This document shows positions 51,834 to 60,970 of a DNA stretch of 64,000 nucleotides, one piece after another; the first letter of the stretch is position 1; each line of letters starts with the position of its first letter. The notes below the pieces were generated by a model. It worked only from the letters and a program-made list of their open reading frames with translations. It was not told where the DNA came from and ran no database searches. The stretch lies in contig JAGCGS010000068.1 of the NCBI GenBank assembly GCA_017649485.1, positions 1 to 64,000 on the forward strand, given 5' to 3'. The DNA comes from Bacteroidaceae bacterium. GTDB lineage: Bacteria; Bacteroidota; Bacteroidia; Bacteroidales; Bacteroidaceae. Both the position numbers and the translations under genes were made by a program.

Positions 51834-51888
51834 AGGTGTTGTCAATTGGCTCAACCTGTAAAGCTTGAACCAATTGGCACACCTTTTT
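51834..51888 (+). terminator. Strong hairpin terminator inside the T6SS operon
   Basis: AGGTGT..CAATTGG.TCAA pairs with TTGA.CCAATTG..ACACCT, followed by TTTTTAT. It lies between the second and third hcp genes; no promoter with a good -7 box was seen after it, so read-through probably feeds the downstream genes. Confidence 0.75.
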
Positions 51889-51919
51889 ATATTAAACCAC
51901 ATCTGAATACGATATTGTT

Positions 51920-52339
51920 ATGGCTTTGACTGCAAAATTACAATTTGGAGACAATAAGAGTGGCCGATACCCAAGTGAGTATCTAGTAGCTGATTGTCAT
52001 TGCCATTTTGTTAGAGGTTACAATCATGCACAACCTGATTCTGACGCCCGTTGCGAAAGGGTGGATTTAACAGTGGTGGCTCCTAATAAAGAGAATCTTG
52101 CTCTCTATGATTGGTTCATTACTAATAGTGTCCAGTCAGGACGTATTGTGTTTGAAACTGTCAGTGTTGACAATAATGCATCTGATAGCAAAATCATAAC
52201 ATTCGATGATGCCTATTGCTATTCTTTAGCTGAGAACTATAAGATAGACATAGCAGAGCAAAGGCTTCTTAATCTTTCATTTGTTGCAGACAAAATTACT
52301 ATCAGTGGAATCCAATTTGATAATATTTTTTTTAGTTAA
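51920..52339 (+). CDS. tssD: Divergent Hcp/TssD-like protein
   Basis: 139 residues. Hcp-like pattern YLVADCHCHFVRGYNHAQ...VDLTVVAPNKENLALYDWFITN...SGRIVFE...DKITISGIQFDNIF, but with the usual GRPSGIPRGG loop replaced by DSDARCE. It lies 18 nt before vgrG. It is probably a specialised ring, for example the tube-spike junction or a cargo Hcp, rather than a bulk tube subunit; that role is inference. Confidence 0.8.
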   Translation: MALTAKLQFGDNKSGRYPSEYLVADCHCHFVRGYNHAQPDSDARCERVDLTVVAPNKENLALYDWFITNSVQSGRIVFETVSVDNNASDSKIITFDDAYCYSLAENYKIDIAEQRLLNLSFVADKITISGIQFDNIFFS

Positions 52340-52357
52340 ATAAAGGTTGAGAAATCT

Positions 52358-55300
52358 ATGAAAACAGTAATATACATCGGTGACTATACTCAAGATTTTA
52401 GGTCTATTCCCCGTGAGAAATATCTTACTGTACAGCAATATGCATATAATTGCATGAGAAGTCGTAATGATGCAGGCTTCCCTTACGGTCCGGTACTTAC
52501 CACTATTATGGATTTCACTATACGCCTTCAGCTTCCTGAAGATAGTAAAGAGTTTCACAAACGAATGCATGATAATAATCCTTATTCGTATTCATTTATT
52601 TGTGATCCAGAATTCATCACTTCTGGTAAGAAGATCATGAAAGACTTTATGTCAGCCATGATTGTGGTTGGCCATATTGTTGATGTGGAAGAAACTATGG
52701 ATGCGAAGCCTGATGTTGATGGTTTCTCCAAACAAATAGAGGTTCATATAAAGCTATTAGTCAGTGAAATAACATATATCGGTAAAAATCAGTCTAAGAA
52801 ATTGATACTCAAGCAGGATGCTCCAGAACCAGAGGATAAGGATCCTGATTCTGACAATCCTGAACCTACTCCCCCCGAAACAGTTGATTCTTTTTCTAAA
52901 TATGCCCTTTTTATAGGGAAATCTGCTCCTGCAGAAGAAATCGATGGAGGTATTACCCATTCAGTTAGCCAATCATTTACCAAGGATAGCCACACTGTAA
53001 ACGCATTATTGAAATCGTTGACCTACCACAAAAAAATATTTCAACCTAACGAGATAAAAGCTATATTGTCATTGACGTGGGATGCTAGTACACCTCCTTC
53101 CTTTAAAACCTTGACAGATATTTTTATGTACAAGAGAGCCGAGTTGAAGGTTGTGGATAATGCAACAAAGCTTGATCAGATAATAGCTAAAAATTATTTC
53201 GTTTATCAGATGAAGCCTAATTTTAAAAGAACTGGTAATGGTTCTTCTATAGATGTAGAGCTCCATTTATTCAGTCTTGACAAACTAACAACACTTGATA
53301 AATTCAGTAAGGCTCATACTGCACAGAAACTTGGTAAAGAAATTTTCACTCCAGAACTTCAGAGTTTCAATGTGGGAGGTATGGCTCTGCAGGGTTATAC
53401 TCAAGACATGCAGTTCCTTGGCATCTCTGGCGATGAAATGCGCATACCTTATGCCGTACAATATGACGAATCCTTCTATGCATTCTTACAACGTATAACG
53501 CAACGTTATGGTGAATTCCTTTATTTTGAGAATGGGAAACTTCGCATAGGTATGAAGCCTTCGGAATCAAATTACTGGATTGATTCTACAAAAAAACAGA
53601 CTAAAGATTGGGCAGCAAGTGCCGATTTAAAAAATCGATATTATGAAAGTTTACTTCCCAATGTTTTGGAGGTACAAGAAGAATATTCGTCTTATTTAGA
53701 TCGGAAGAATAAAGATTCAAAGATATATCTTAATACAATTGATAGTTCTACATTAAGTATTAAGGATTTAATTGGAAGTGTTATTGTTAAGTCTGAGAGT
53801 AATTATTATAACCCAGACATGGTTTCTGCAGATGAGAATTTGGATTCTATAAAGAAAAATGACTATACATCTATTTCAGCCAAGTATCAATACTATGAAA
53901 AATTTATATTTGAAGAGGTCTTTAATGCACTTAAAGGGACTTCGCTGGCTGGCATATTATCAAACCTTGTAGTTGCTGAAGGCTTGCGAGTAGCTAAAAA
54001 TGCTCTTGCTGCTAGGAATGATAATGATTTATACAATAAAATTAATTTTGAAGTCCTTTATAGTGATAATGATTATGATTTTTCAGATCAGAAGGATGGA
54101 GATAAATTAGCACAGTTCAGCTCGATCAAGGACAATACAGCTTTTTCTACAAAGTTAGCCAATGGGATTGTGAACTTTTCTTCGAGGTTTTACTCCATTA
54201 TCAGGAACATGGAGAATGATGTAGCTAATAAAGCTGTCTTTTTGGAATTTGGAGAACATACACAACCTTTTGCTTTAGGTGACAAGATACATGTGGATGG
54301 CATTGATTATGTTATTATCGAGATTGAGGGCAAAGCAGAAAAGGAAGAAGATGTTTTTAGTGATACACAGAAAGTAGTAGCAATACCTTATTACAAACCT
54401 GATATTCTTGTTCCTCCTGCCCTTCCTATTCCAAGAATACGCGAGGCTAAACCACAAACAGCTTTTATCACTGTGAGTGCATTTGAACCGCAAAAGATTG
54501 GGCGAGTACGTTTCCGTTATCCTTGGCAAGGTGGAAAAGAGCCAGCATCTCCTTGGGTCCGTGTAGCCTTACCTTTTACTACAAACGGTGGTGGTGTTAA
54601 TTTTAGACCAGAGATAGGCGATGAGGCAATGATTGACTATGAAGGTGGTAATATTGATAAACCCTTTGTTGCTGGTTTCATGGCATCGCCTTATCTTAAG
54701 CAAACGTGGGGTAGTACAACCTTGCCTGATAGAGGAATGATGTCGAAGAATGGTCATTCGGTTTCTTTTGCAGATGGACTTGATGGTATGAATTTCTTTT
54801 GGGGATGGCTACCTATACTTGGTACACTTAAGGGATTCATACCAACAGCTGAATGGCCAGATTCGTTGAAAGAGAAAGATAACCAAAAGATTGTTGACTT
54901 GGTGGGTGGAACTACCATTACCGATCGCTATGGATTGTATAAGATCAGTGGATCGTCTGATGGTAGAAATATAACACTTCAGTCTCCTATGGGCGATATA
55001 TCCGTCAATGCTTTCACTGGTATCAAAATTGAGGCACCAAATGGTGACATTAGTATTAATGGTAAAAATGTTTCCATTAAGGCTTGTGATAAAATAACTT
55101 TAGAGTCAGGAAGCAATCTTAAAAATAGATTTGTAGATAGTGACTTCCTGAAGAATCTTGGAATGGGGCTTTTAAATGGTGTATCCAAAGTAGTGGAAAA
55201 AGCGCTTGACCTTTCATTCCTACGGACTGTGATGGAGGTTTTTTTACGTCCTATTGATGGTACATTGAAGATAAAATCAACTACTTTTACAATGATAGAG

Positions 55301-56482
55301 GCTGGCCCTGGAAAAGTTGAAGTACCAAGAGGTAGCTATAATAGGGATCCTAAGGATTATTTGTCAGATGATGAACTTAATGACAAAACCAACTTGTTCA
55401 AGAAGATTAAGAACACGCTGGCTGTTGTGGATCAAACTGCTAATACTTTGGTCAACAAGTTTGTTGAAGTAAATAACGCATATTGCACAGCACTCACTGG
55501 CTTTAAAGGTTTCTTGATAAATAATGATGCTGGAGGCACCATCATCTCGTTTAATGAAATTAAGACGAAAGCGCAAGGTAACCATGCGAATGATTCTAGT
55601 ACTTTATCCATAGGCGACAACGACATTCATGCTGATGCTGCAGTGTTGGCTGATCCGCCAGTATTACCTGAAGAACAGCCAGAGCCCAAGCGTGATGACT
55701 TTGGAGCAGGTTTGGTCGGAGATCTGGATTATCAGATTGCAAGACTCCATTGGAATGAAGCCCGTGAAGCCAGACCTCATTTGGTGGAACAGCGAGATGC
55801 TGAAATTGCGCAAAAGACCCAGAAAAAGAATCTGGCAAAAGAAAAAGCCACAGCTTTGTTGCGCGCTATGAATGATTTGTATCTGACTGCCAATAATTGG
55901 CGGCATTATGACGTGGTTTTTCCAGAAGGGGTTGCTGAAAATAATGTGTTTAAGGCTGATGTCATCGATAAGTTAACGCAAGAAGCGGAACTGACAAATA
56001 GTCCATTGAAGATAGCTGACGCGCTGGCTCTTAATTTGTCCGGCGACGTAAGAGTATGGGATTTGGGCATTGAAGAAGAAAAGATTATATTAAAGCGTAA
56101 GATGGTGGTGAAGATGCTGGCATTGCAAGATATGCAAAATGTCTTTAAGGTAAAAGCGGGCTTGCAGATAGCTGATGCTGACATATCAGATGCGGGTAAA
56201 TGGGCTAAATTTGTAGATGGCATCTATGCTGATGACACCACTGGTACTAAGGTGAAAGAATGGTTCTATGAACATTATGCTAAGCCTTTTGTGGATATAG
56301 CTGATGCGTTCTATAGAAACAAAATGTGGGGACCTAAAGTGAAAGGACAGATTCTTTTCTCCGACAATGCAACTAAAACTGTGTCTTTCTCTCGTAATGG
56401 TATGAATGATGCGAATAATGTGGGATCTATCTCCACACGATTTGAAGCTGAAATTAAGCGAATATTAGGAGACATCAAATAA
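52358..56482 (+). CDS. tssI: T6SS spike protein VgrG/TssI with Hcp-like N-terminal domain and long C-terminal extension
   Basis: 1374 residues, twice the usual 600-700 of Bacteroidota VgrG. Layout: 1-150 a domain whose pattern (YLTVQQYAYNCMRSRNDAG, MDFTIRLQLPED, KQIEVHIKLLVSEITYIG) resembles Hcp; 155-180 an acidic Pro-rich linker; 185-700 gp27-like; 715-775 gp5 OB fold with GRVRFRYPWQGG and GDEAMIDYEGGNIDKPFVAGFM; 865-905 beta-helix with SPMGDISVNAFTGIKIEAP; then about 470 residues of unknown function, in part helical (KKNLAKEKATALLRAMNDLY). No signal peptide. The stop overlaps the start of the next gene by one base, coupling it to the spike-extension protein. The C-terminal part could be an effector or a cargo platform. 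Confidence 0.88.
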   Translation: MKTVIYIGDYTQDFRSIPREKYLTVQQYAYNCMRSRNDAGFPYGPVLTTIMDFTIRLQLPEDSKEFHKRMHDNNPYSYSFICDPEFITSGKKIMKDFMSAMIVVGHIVDVEETMDAKPDVDGFSKQIEVHIKLLVSEITYIGKNQSKKLILKQDAPEPEDKDPDSDNPEPTPPETVDSFSKYALFIGKSAPAEEIDGGITHSVSQSFTKDSHTVNALLKSLTYHKKIFQPNEIKAILSLTWDASTPPSFKTLTDIFMYKRAELKVVDNATKLDQIIAKNYFVYQMKPNFKRTGNGSSIDVELHLFSLDKLTTLDKFSKAHTAQKLGKEIFTPELQSFNVGGMALQGYTQDMQFLGISGDEMRIPYAVQYDESFYAFLQRITQRYGEFLYFENGKLRIGMKPSESNYWIDSTKKQTKDWAASADLKNRYYESLLPNVLEVQEEYSSYLDRKNKDSKIYLNTIDSSTLSIKDLIGSVIVKSESNYYNPDMVSADENLDSIKKNDYTSISAKYQYYEKFIFEEVFNALKGTSLAGILSNLVVAEGLRVAKNALAARNDNDLYNKINFEVLYSDNDYDFSDQKDGDKLAQFSSIKDNTAFSTKLANGIVNFSSRFYSIIRNMENDVANKAVFLEFGEHTQPFALGDKIHVDGIDYVIIEIEGKAEKEEDVFSDTQKVVAIPYYKPDILVPPALPIPRIREAKPQTAFITVSAFEPQKIGRVRFRYPWQGGKEPASPWVRVALPFTTNGGGVNFRPEIGDEAMIDYEGGNIDKPFVAGFMASPYLKQTWGSTTLPDRGMMSKNGHSVSFADGLDGMNFFWGWLPILGTLKGFIPTAEWPDSLKEKDNQKIVDLVGGTTITDRYGLYKISGSSDGRNITLQSPMGDISVNAFTGIKIEAPNGDISINGKNVSIKACDKITLESGSNLKNRFVDSDFLKNLGMGLLNGVSKVVEKALDLSFLRTVMEVFLRPIDGTLKIKSTTFTMIEAGPGKVEVPRGSYNRDPKDYLSDDELNDKTNLFKKIKNTLAVVDQTANTLVNKFVEVNNAYCTALTGFKGFLINNDAGGTIISFNEIKTKAQGNHANDSSTLSIGDNDIHADAAVLADPPVLPEEQPEPKRDDFGAGLVGDLDYQIARLHWNEAREARPHLVEQRDAEIAQKTQKKNLAKEKATALLRAMNDLYLTANNWRHYDVVFPEGVAENNVFKADVIDKLTQEAELTNSPLKIADALALNLSGDVRVWDLGIEEEKIILKRKMVVKMLALQDMQNVFKVKAGLQIADADISDAGKWAKFVDGIYADDTTGTKVKEWFYEHYAKPFVDIADAFYRNKMWGPKVKGQILFSDNATKTVSFSRNGMNDANNVGSISTRFEAEIKRILGDIK

Positions 56483-58452
56483 TGGCAACAGATTTGACTA
56501 AATGGGCTGGAGCGCTGAGTAAGCTACAGGCCAGCGTAACGAAGGATTTGGCTGAAATTCGCAAACAGAAAGCGGAGATTCAGCAACTGAAAGACGAGAT
56601 TTATTCCCGTCTCTCCGAGACTTTATACATACATAACGATAAGCGTATCATTCTTTCTGCCCCAGAAGTGATTATTGGTAATGTTGATGCTAACGGTATG
56701 TTGTATGGGGATACGGGCACAGTGGTTATCCGTGGTGGATCTGTAAATTTGGAAGGCTCTGGTGATAGGGGAAGCGTAAATACAAAGGCTTCACTGATTT
56801 CTCAGAAAGCTGTTGACCCTGGAGCCGATGGCGTGCAAGAGGCTGTGTTGGCTAATTCCATGATTATCAACCAAGCCAAGAATATTGTCATTCAAAGTAA
56901 TGAGTCTGAAGGCTATTTTTCTCAGTTGCCTGTCACAGCAGGAGCAACAGGTGTGCGTATTCATGCGGATGAAAATCTGGAGATTGACGTCACCAAATCA
57001 GTAGAAGTGAGAGGTAAGGCTATTGAAGAACAACTGAAGGCGTTGAATAAAGATAAGACCGCCCTTACATTGGATGGGACAAAGCGCATTGCGAGTGTAA
57101 CTGCTCTTACAACAGAAATGGAAGCATTCCTGGCTGCTGCTGATTTGTTGAATGACAATGAGTTGCTGACGCGTACCAATGTGTTGGATCTGGATGCAGC
57201 ACAAGATAAGTTTGAGGCAATGGTACCTTCGTTGCATAATGCTTTGGAAGGTTGTATCAATACTCTCTCAACCTTGGCTGAAACCAATCGCCGTATTAAA
57301 GCGTTAGAGGCTGAACAGAAAAAACTGAACTCTGCTAAGTCTAAATTCACTAAAGAAACTATCAATACCCATTTGGTTTTGCGTGCAGAACGCATGGATA
57401 TTGAATCGGTTGATGGTGACGGAAATATTCGCGACACGAAAGAGGCTATAATTAACGTACAAACAGGCAAGGTGAGAATCAATACACGTAAGGCAGATGG
57501 TTCACTTATTGATGATAGTAGTGTAATGATTGCCACTAAGGATATGTCGATTGATTTGACTAATCCTAAGTTGGATGACAAAGGTAATGGTGACTTGCCA
57601 ACGGTGGGTAATTTCCAAGTAAAAGCAAAGAGTATGTCTTTTGGTGCAGTTGATAAAACCACTAAAGACGGTAAAATAGAGGAAAAGGAGCAGACCAAAG
57701 GTAGTTCTTTCTTTGTAAGAACTGAGAATATGGGATTTGTTTCTTCAGATGTGAAAGAAAAGAAAAGTACAGGCTCTTTTTTGGTGGGAGCGGAAAAGAC
57801 GAGTATCGGCTCTTCTGACAAAGACGGTAATGCGTCTGGATCATTCAACGTGCTGGCGAAAGAGATGGCGATGGCTTCCATAGATAAAGACCAAAATGCT
57901 ACAGGCTCTTTGAATGTCAAGGTTGAGAAGATGGGTGTTGCTGCTGTGGATAAGGGCGGCAAGGCTTTAGGTCAGATTGTCTTGAATGGTAAAGATGTGT
58001 TTGTGAAATCGATGGATGTTGATGATAAAGGAAAGGATAAAAACTTGGCTGCTGGTGGCAATATGGTAATGGTGGCAGAGAAGATGTTCGTTGGTCGCAC
58101 AGCCAAGAAGAATACTGCCAAGCAAGTGCAGATATCGGCAGAAAAAACCGGCATCCATGGCACCTCCACTACTGAAGTGCAACAGGGTGAAGGAAAGGCA
58201 ATCGTTCAGTTGGATGGTGGAAACCTTTCCGTTTCTGGTTCAAAAACGCAGATCTATGGTGCAACTACTGTAAACGCGAAGGCAGATTTTAAGGCTGATG
58301 TGAAAGCTCCGAAGCTAACGGCGGATAATCTGGAAGCCAAGACTTCATTCAAGAGTTCTAACATCAGTGATGGAATCCCAATTCCAGGTGCACCTTCTAC
58401 GGCCAGCCTGAGTGCAAAGCTGAAGGAGGCTGATGCCCCAGAACCTAAATGA
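56482..58452 (+). CDS. Beta-helical T6SS spike-extension protein (unrecognised family)
   Basis: 656 residues, no signal peptide. Residues 15-45 form a coiled coil (LAEIRKQKAEIQQLKDEIY); 50-190 read like the beta-helix tail of VgrG (ILSAPEVIIGNVDANG, IVIQSNESEG, IHADENLEIDVTKSVEVRG); 190-300 are helical; about 395-560 hold repeats of roughly 22 residues starting GSF.V.AE.M..AS.DKDGNA; the C-terminus returns to beta-helix (LSVSGSKTQIYGATTVNAKADF). It starts on the last base of vgrG and precedes the PAAR-like tip gene. The likely role is a needle segment between VgrG and the DUF4280 tip. No family name is recognised with confidence. Confidence 0.7.
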   Translation: MATDLTKWAGALSKLQASVTKDLAEIRKQKAEIQQLKDEIYSRLSETLYIHNDKRIILSAPEVIIGNVDANGMLYGDTGTVVIRGGSVNLEGSGDRGSVNTKASLISQKAVDPGADGVQEAVLANSMIINQAKNIVIQSNESEGYFSQLPVTAGATGVRIHADENLEIDVTKSVEVRGKAIEEQLKALNKDKTALTLDGTKRIASVTALTTEMEAFLAAADLLNDNELLTRTNVLDLDAAQDKFEAMVPSLHNALEGCINTLSTLAETNRRIKALEAEQKKLNSAKSKFTKETINTHLVLRAERMDIESVDGDGNIRDTKEAIINVQTGKVRINTRKADGSLIDDSSVMIATKDMSIDLTNPKLDDKGNGDLPTVGNFQVKAKSMSFGAVDKTTKDGKIEEKEQTKGSSFFVRTENMGFVSSDVKEKKSTGSFLVGAEKTSIGSSDKDGNASGSFNVLAKEMAMASIDKDQNATGSLNVKVEKMGVAAVDKGGKALGQIVLNGKDVFVKSMDVDDKGKDKNLAAGGNMVMVAEKMFVGRTAKKNTAKQVQISAEKTGIHGTSTTEVQQGEGKAIVQLDGGNLSVSGSKTQIYGATTVNAKADFKADVKAPKLTADNLEAKTSFKSSNISDGIPIPGAPSTASLSAKLKEADAPEPK

Positions 58453-58479
58453 AATTGACAATTTTAATTAAACATTGAT

Positions 58480-58866
58480 ATGGGAAAGTTTGTATGTATG
58501 GGTGCAATGCTGCAATGCAGCTTCGGAATGGCTCCATCGTCATTGATGGTGATGATTCCTTTGCGTCCGAAAGCTCAGAATATGTTGATGGCTACAGTGA
58601 TGGACTTTGCTCCTATGACGAACATATTACCCTTTGGCATGTGTCAGTCGATGGCTAATCCTCAGGTGGCGGCAGCTACCTCGGCAGCGATGGGTGTGCT
58701 AACGCCTATGCCCTGCATACCTGCTATTACGGCTCCGTGGATGCCACCCAGCAAAGTATTGGTGATGAACCAGCCTGCCTTGTTGGACAATGGCAAATGT
58801 ATGTGCATGTGGGGTGGCCAGATCTCTATCACTAACCCAGGTAACATGATGGCTGAAGGGAAATGA
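58480..58866 (+). CDS. DUF4280 PAAR-like spike tip protein
   Basis: 128 residues. The N-terminus MGKFVCMGAMLQCSFGMAPSSL and later CMCMWGGQISITNPGN match the DUF4280 (PAAR-like) family, which caps contractile injection spikes and can bind effectors or a metal through its Cys/Met-rich loops. Ordinary PAAR proteins are about 90-100 residues. It lies between the beta-helical spike protein and the PEGA protein, overlapping the latter by 4 nt (ATGA). Confidence 0.88.
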   Translation: MGKFVCMGAMLQCSFGMAPSSLMVMIPLRPKAQNMLMATVMDFAPMTNILPFGMCQSMANPQVAAATSAAMGVLTPMPCIPAITAPWMPPSKVLVMNQPALLDNGKCMCMWGGQISITNPGNMMAEGK

Positions 58867-60230
58867 GGTGCCTTACCGTCATACTGTTTTCACTGCTGTT
58901 GCTACCAATACAGGCGCAACAGATAAAGGTGATCGATTTCCACAAATTGAAAAAAGGTCCCTTGAATATGTTGCATGTGGTGACAGAAAAGCGGCAAGCC
59001 ACTCTTGATTTGGTGACAACGGAAAAAGGATTTACCTTCTTGGCTAATGGTGTGACTGAATTGCAAGTTGAAGAAGGTGAAAAAGGCATTACCCTTAAGG
59101 TGCCTCACAAGACAACATTCTTTCTGATTAAGCACGATGAATTTGGCCAACTTTATTGGAAAGTGCCAGGCAGAAAAGGATTGAGGAAGAAAAAACGTTA
59201 TGAAGCACAACTGCTGACAAACAGTCGTGAGAAAGATTATAAGCTGCAAAGCCAGTGGGTGGTCTTTGAAATATTACCTGAAAATGCGATTGTGTATGTC
59301 GATAGTACTCAAACTGCTACTCGTAATGGAAGGGTACAACTGGAGCTTGCATTGGGTAAGCATCCTTATACGGTGTTATCGCCTTTCCACGAACAACAGG
59401 ATGGTGTGCTGGAGGTTAAAGAGGAAGAAAAGCTAACTGTGAGTGTGTCTTTACAGCCTATCTATGCTTACCTGACAGTAAAGACCCCGCAAGAGGGTGG
59501 AGAGATTTTGATTGACGGCATGACCATCGGTTTTACGGAAGCTACTAGTGGAAGGTTAGCTGAAGGTATCCACCAACTAAGGGTAATGAAAGATGATGTT
59601 TGCTGGTATGAGGCAGATATTGAGATGGGGAAAGCCGAAAAAAAAACCTTGGAACTATCTACTGACGACCTCTATCCACGATGGCGTAAGAAAACATTGA
59701 ATTATGCTCTGACTGATGGATTTTCGTCAAGAACCATTGAAGACAGATCTGTTGCGGGACAGGTGGCAGATAGTGCTGTTATTGGGGATGTTAAGACTGC
59801 TTTGGTTACAATAACTGCTCCTAACGAATCTACAGAGATATGGATTAATAGGGAACTGTTAGGTACCGGCCAATGGGAAGGTAAGTTGACAAAAGGCTTC
59901 TATGCAGTGACTACCCGGGCTGAGGGCATAGAGTCTGTTCCTCATTATTTGTGGATTGAAGATGAGTCTCCTCAGCAGTTGGATTTATCCTCTACAATGG
60001 CTGATTATGGTTATTTAAGTATTCACTGCAACGAGGTGGATGCAGACATATATATTAATGGTGCTGCAAGCGGGCGCACCCCCTCTATGACTGGGAAACT
60101 TTTGGCAGGTAAAACCTATAGTGTGAGATTGACCAAGCCTGGTTTTAAGGATGTTTCTAAGCAGGTGAAGGTGATAGGTAATACACTGACGGATGTTAAA
60201 TTGAAATTGAAGAAAAATAAAAAAAGATAA
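58863..60230 (+). CDS. Exported PEGA-repeat protein in the T6SS operon
   Basis: 455 residues. Signal peptide MRCLTVILFSLLLLPIQAQQ, a first beta-rich region (21-130), then PEGA-like domains at about 130-195 (ENAIVYVDSTQ), 198-270 (GGEILIDGMTIGFTEATSG), 310-375 (STEIWINRELLGTGQW) and 380-450 (DADIYINGAASGRTPSMTG). PEGA domains are small surface-layer-like folds. Being exported while its neighbours are cytosolic, it may form an envelope collar or anchor for the apparatus, in place of TssL/TssM/TssJ, which subtype iii lacks; this is inference. Confidence 0.75.
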   Translation: MRCLTVILFSLLLLPIQAQQIKVIDFHKLKKGPLNMLHVVTEKRQATLDLVTTEKGFTFLANGVTELQVEEGEKGITLKVPHKTTFFLIKHDEFGQLYWKVPGRKGLRKKKRYEAQLLTNSREKDYKLQSQWVVFEILPENAIVYVDSTQTATRNGRVQLELALGKHPYTVLSPFHEQQDGVLEVKEEEKLTVSVSLQPIYAYLTVKTPQEGGEILIDGMTIGFTEATSGRLAEGIHQLRVMKDDVCWYEADIEMGKAEKKTLELSTDDLYPRWRKKTLNYALTDGFSSRTIEDRSVAGQVADSAVIGDVKTALVTITAPNESTEIWINRELLGTGQWEGKLTKGFYAVTTRAEGIESVPHYLWIEDESPQQLDLSSTMADYGYLSIHCNEVDADIYINGAASGRTPSMTGKLLAGKTYSVRLTKPGFKDVSKQVKVIGNTLTDVKLKLKKNKKR

Positions 60231-60235
60231 TTGTT

Positions 60236-60940
60236 ATGAGAAAGGCTGTAGTAACGCTTATTGGTGAGATGAAAAACAAAATGGGTGGTTATGCCGTACT
60301 GCTACAGTACAGGTATATGAACTTGTGTATCAAGGCGGAACCAGCCTCTTTGCTTTCTTTGGAGGTGGTTGATGGCGAGGAAGAAAAGCATATCTTTGAA
60401 GAAACGGCATTTGCCATGCTGATAAATGATTTTCAGTTTGAAATAGTTCCGAAGGAGAATGAACTGCTTTTCCCAATATGCAGGGCTTTGATGAAAACTC
60501 ATCCTGAATTTAAGCAGGAAGTATTAACTGCTGAAAAAGAAGACAGACTGAATATAGATGATGAGGAAGAGAAACACATCATTGTTACAATGCCCGAAGT
60601 AGATAAGAACCGTCGTGACTTGTTAATGAATGCCGTATCCACTTTGTACGACGAATGTGGGGTACAACTTGACAAGGCGAAAGGGGATTATACCAATAGG
60701 TTACTCTCGAAGATGGCAGGAGAGAGCCCTAATGATATTGATGAAGCAAAGAATAGTTTGGAAGATGCTTACAACCAACATAAAGACATTATCAAAACCT
60801 ATCGGGAGAATAAGGAAAATGAGATTGAGGAGGCTTACCAAAAATGGCTGACGAAACAAGAGGCGAAAGAGCAAGAGCAGCAGGAGAAAGATGAGGCAAT
60901 GGGAGAGAAAGCTGCCAAGTCGTTGAATTTTGATAATTGA
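60236..60940 (+). CDS. T6SS operon protein with ribosome-recycling-factor-like helical region
   Basis: 234 residues, cytosolic, strongly acidic and helical in the second half. Residues about 115-205 (IIVTMPEVDKNRRDLLMNAV onward, to ENKENEIEEAYQK) follow the pattern of the C-terminal half of ribosome recycling factor (I.V.LP.LTEERRK.L ... KE.E). The N-terminal 110 residues (MRKAVVTLIGEMKNKMGGYA) are unrecognised and beta/alpha mixed. It ends in NFDN. It lies just upstream of the E1-like gene and may be its substrate or a baseplate factor; neither is shown. Confidence 0.5.
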   Translation: MRKAVVTLIGEMKNKMGGYAVLLQYRYMNLCIKAEPASLLSLEVVDGEEEKHIFEETAFAMLINDFQFEIVPKENELLFPICRALMKTHPEFKQEVLTAEKEDRLNIDDEEEKHIIVTMPEVDKNRRDLLMNAVSTLYDECGVQLDKAKGDYTNRLLSKMAGESPNDIDEAKNSLEDAYNQHKDIIKTYRENKENEIEEAYQKWLTKQEAKEQEQQEKDEAMGEKAAKSLNFDN

Positions 60941-60970
60941 TGTGGAGTTAAGAATTGAGAGTAATTGTCA

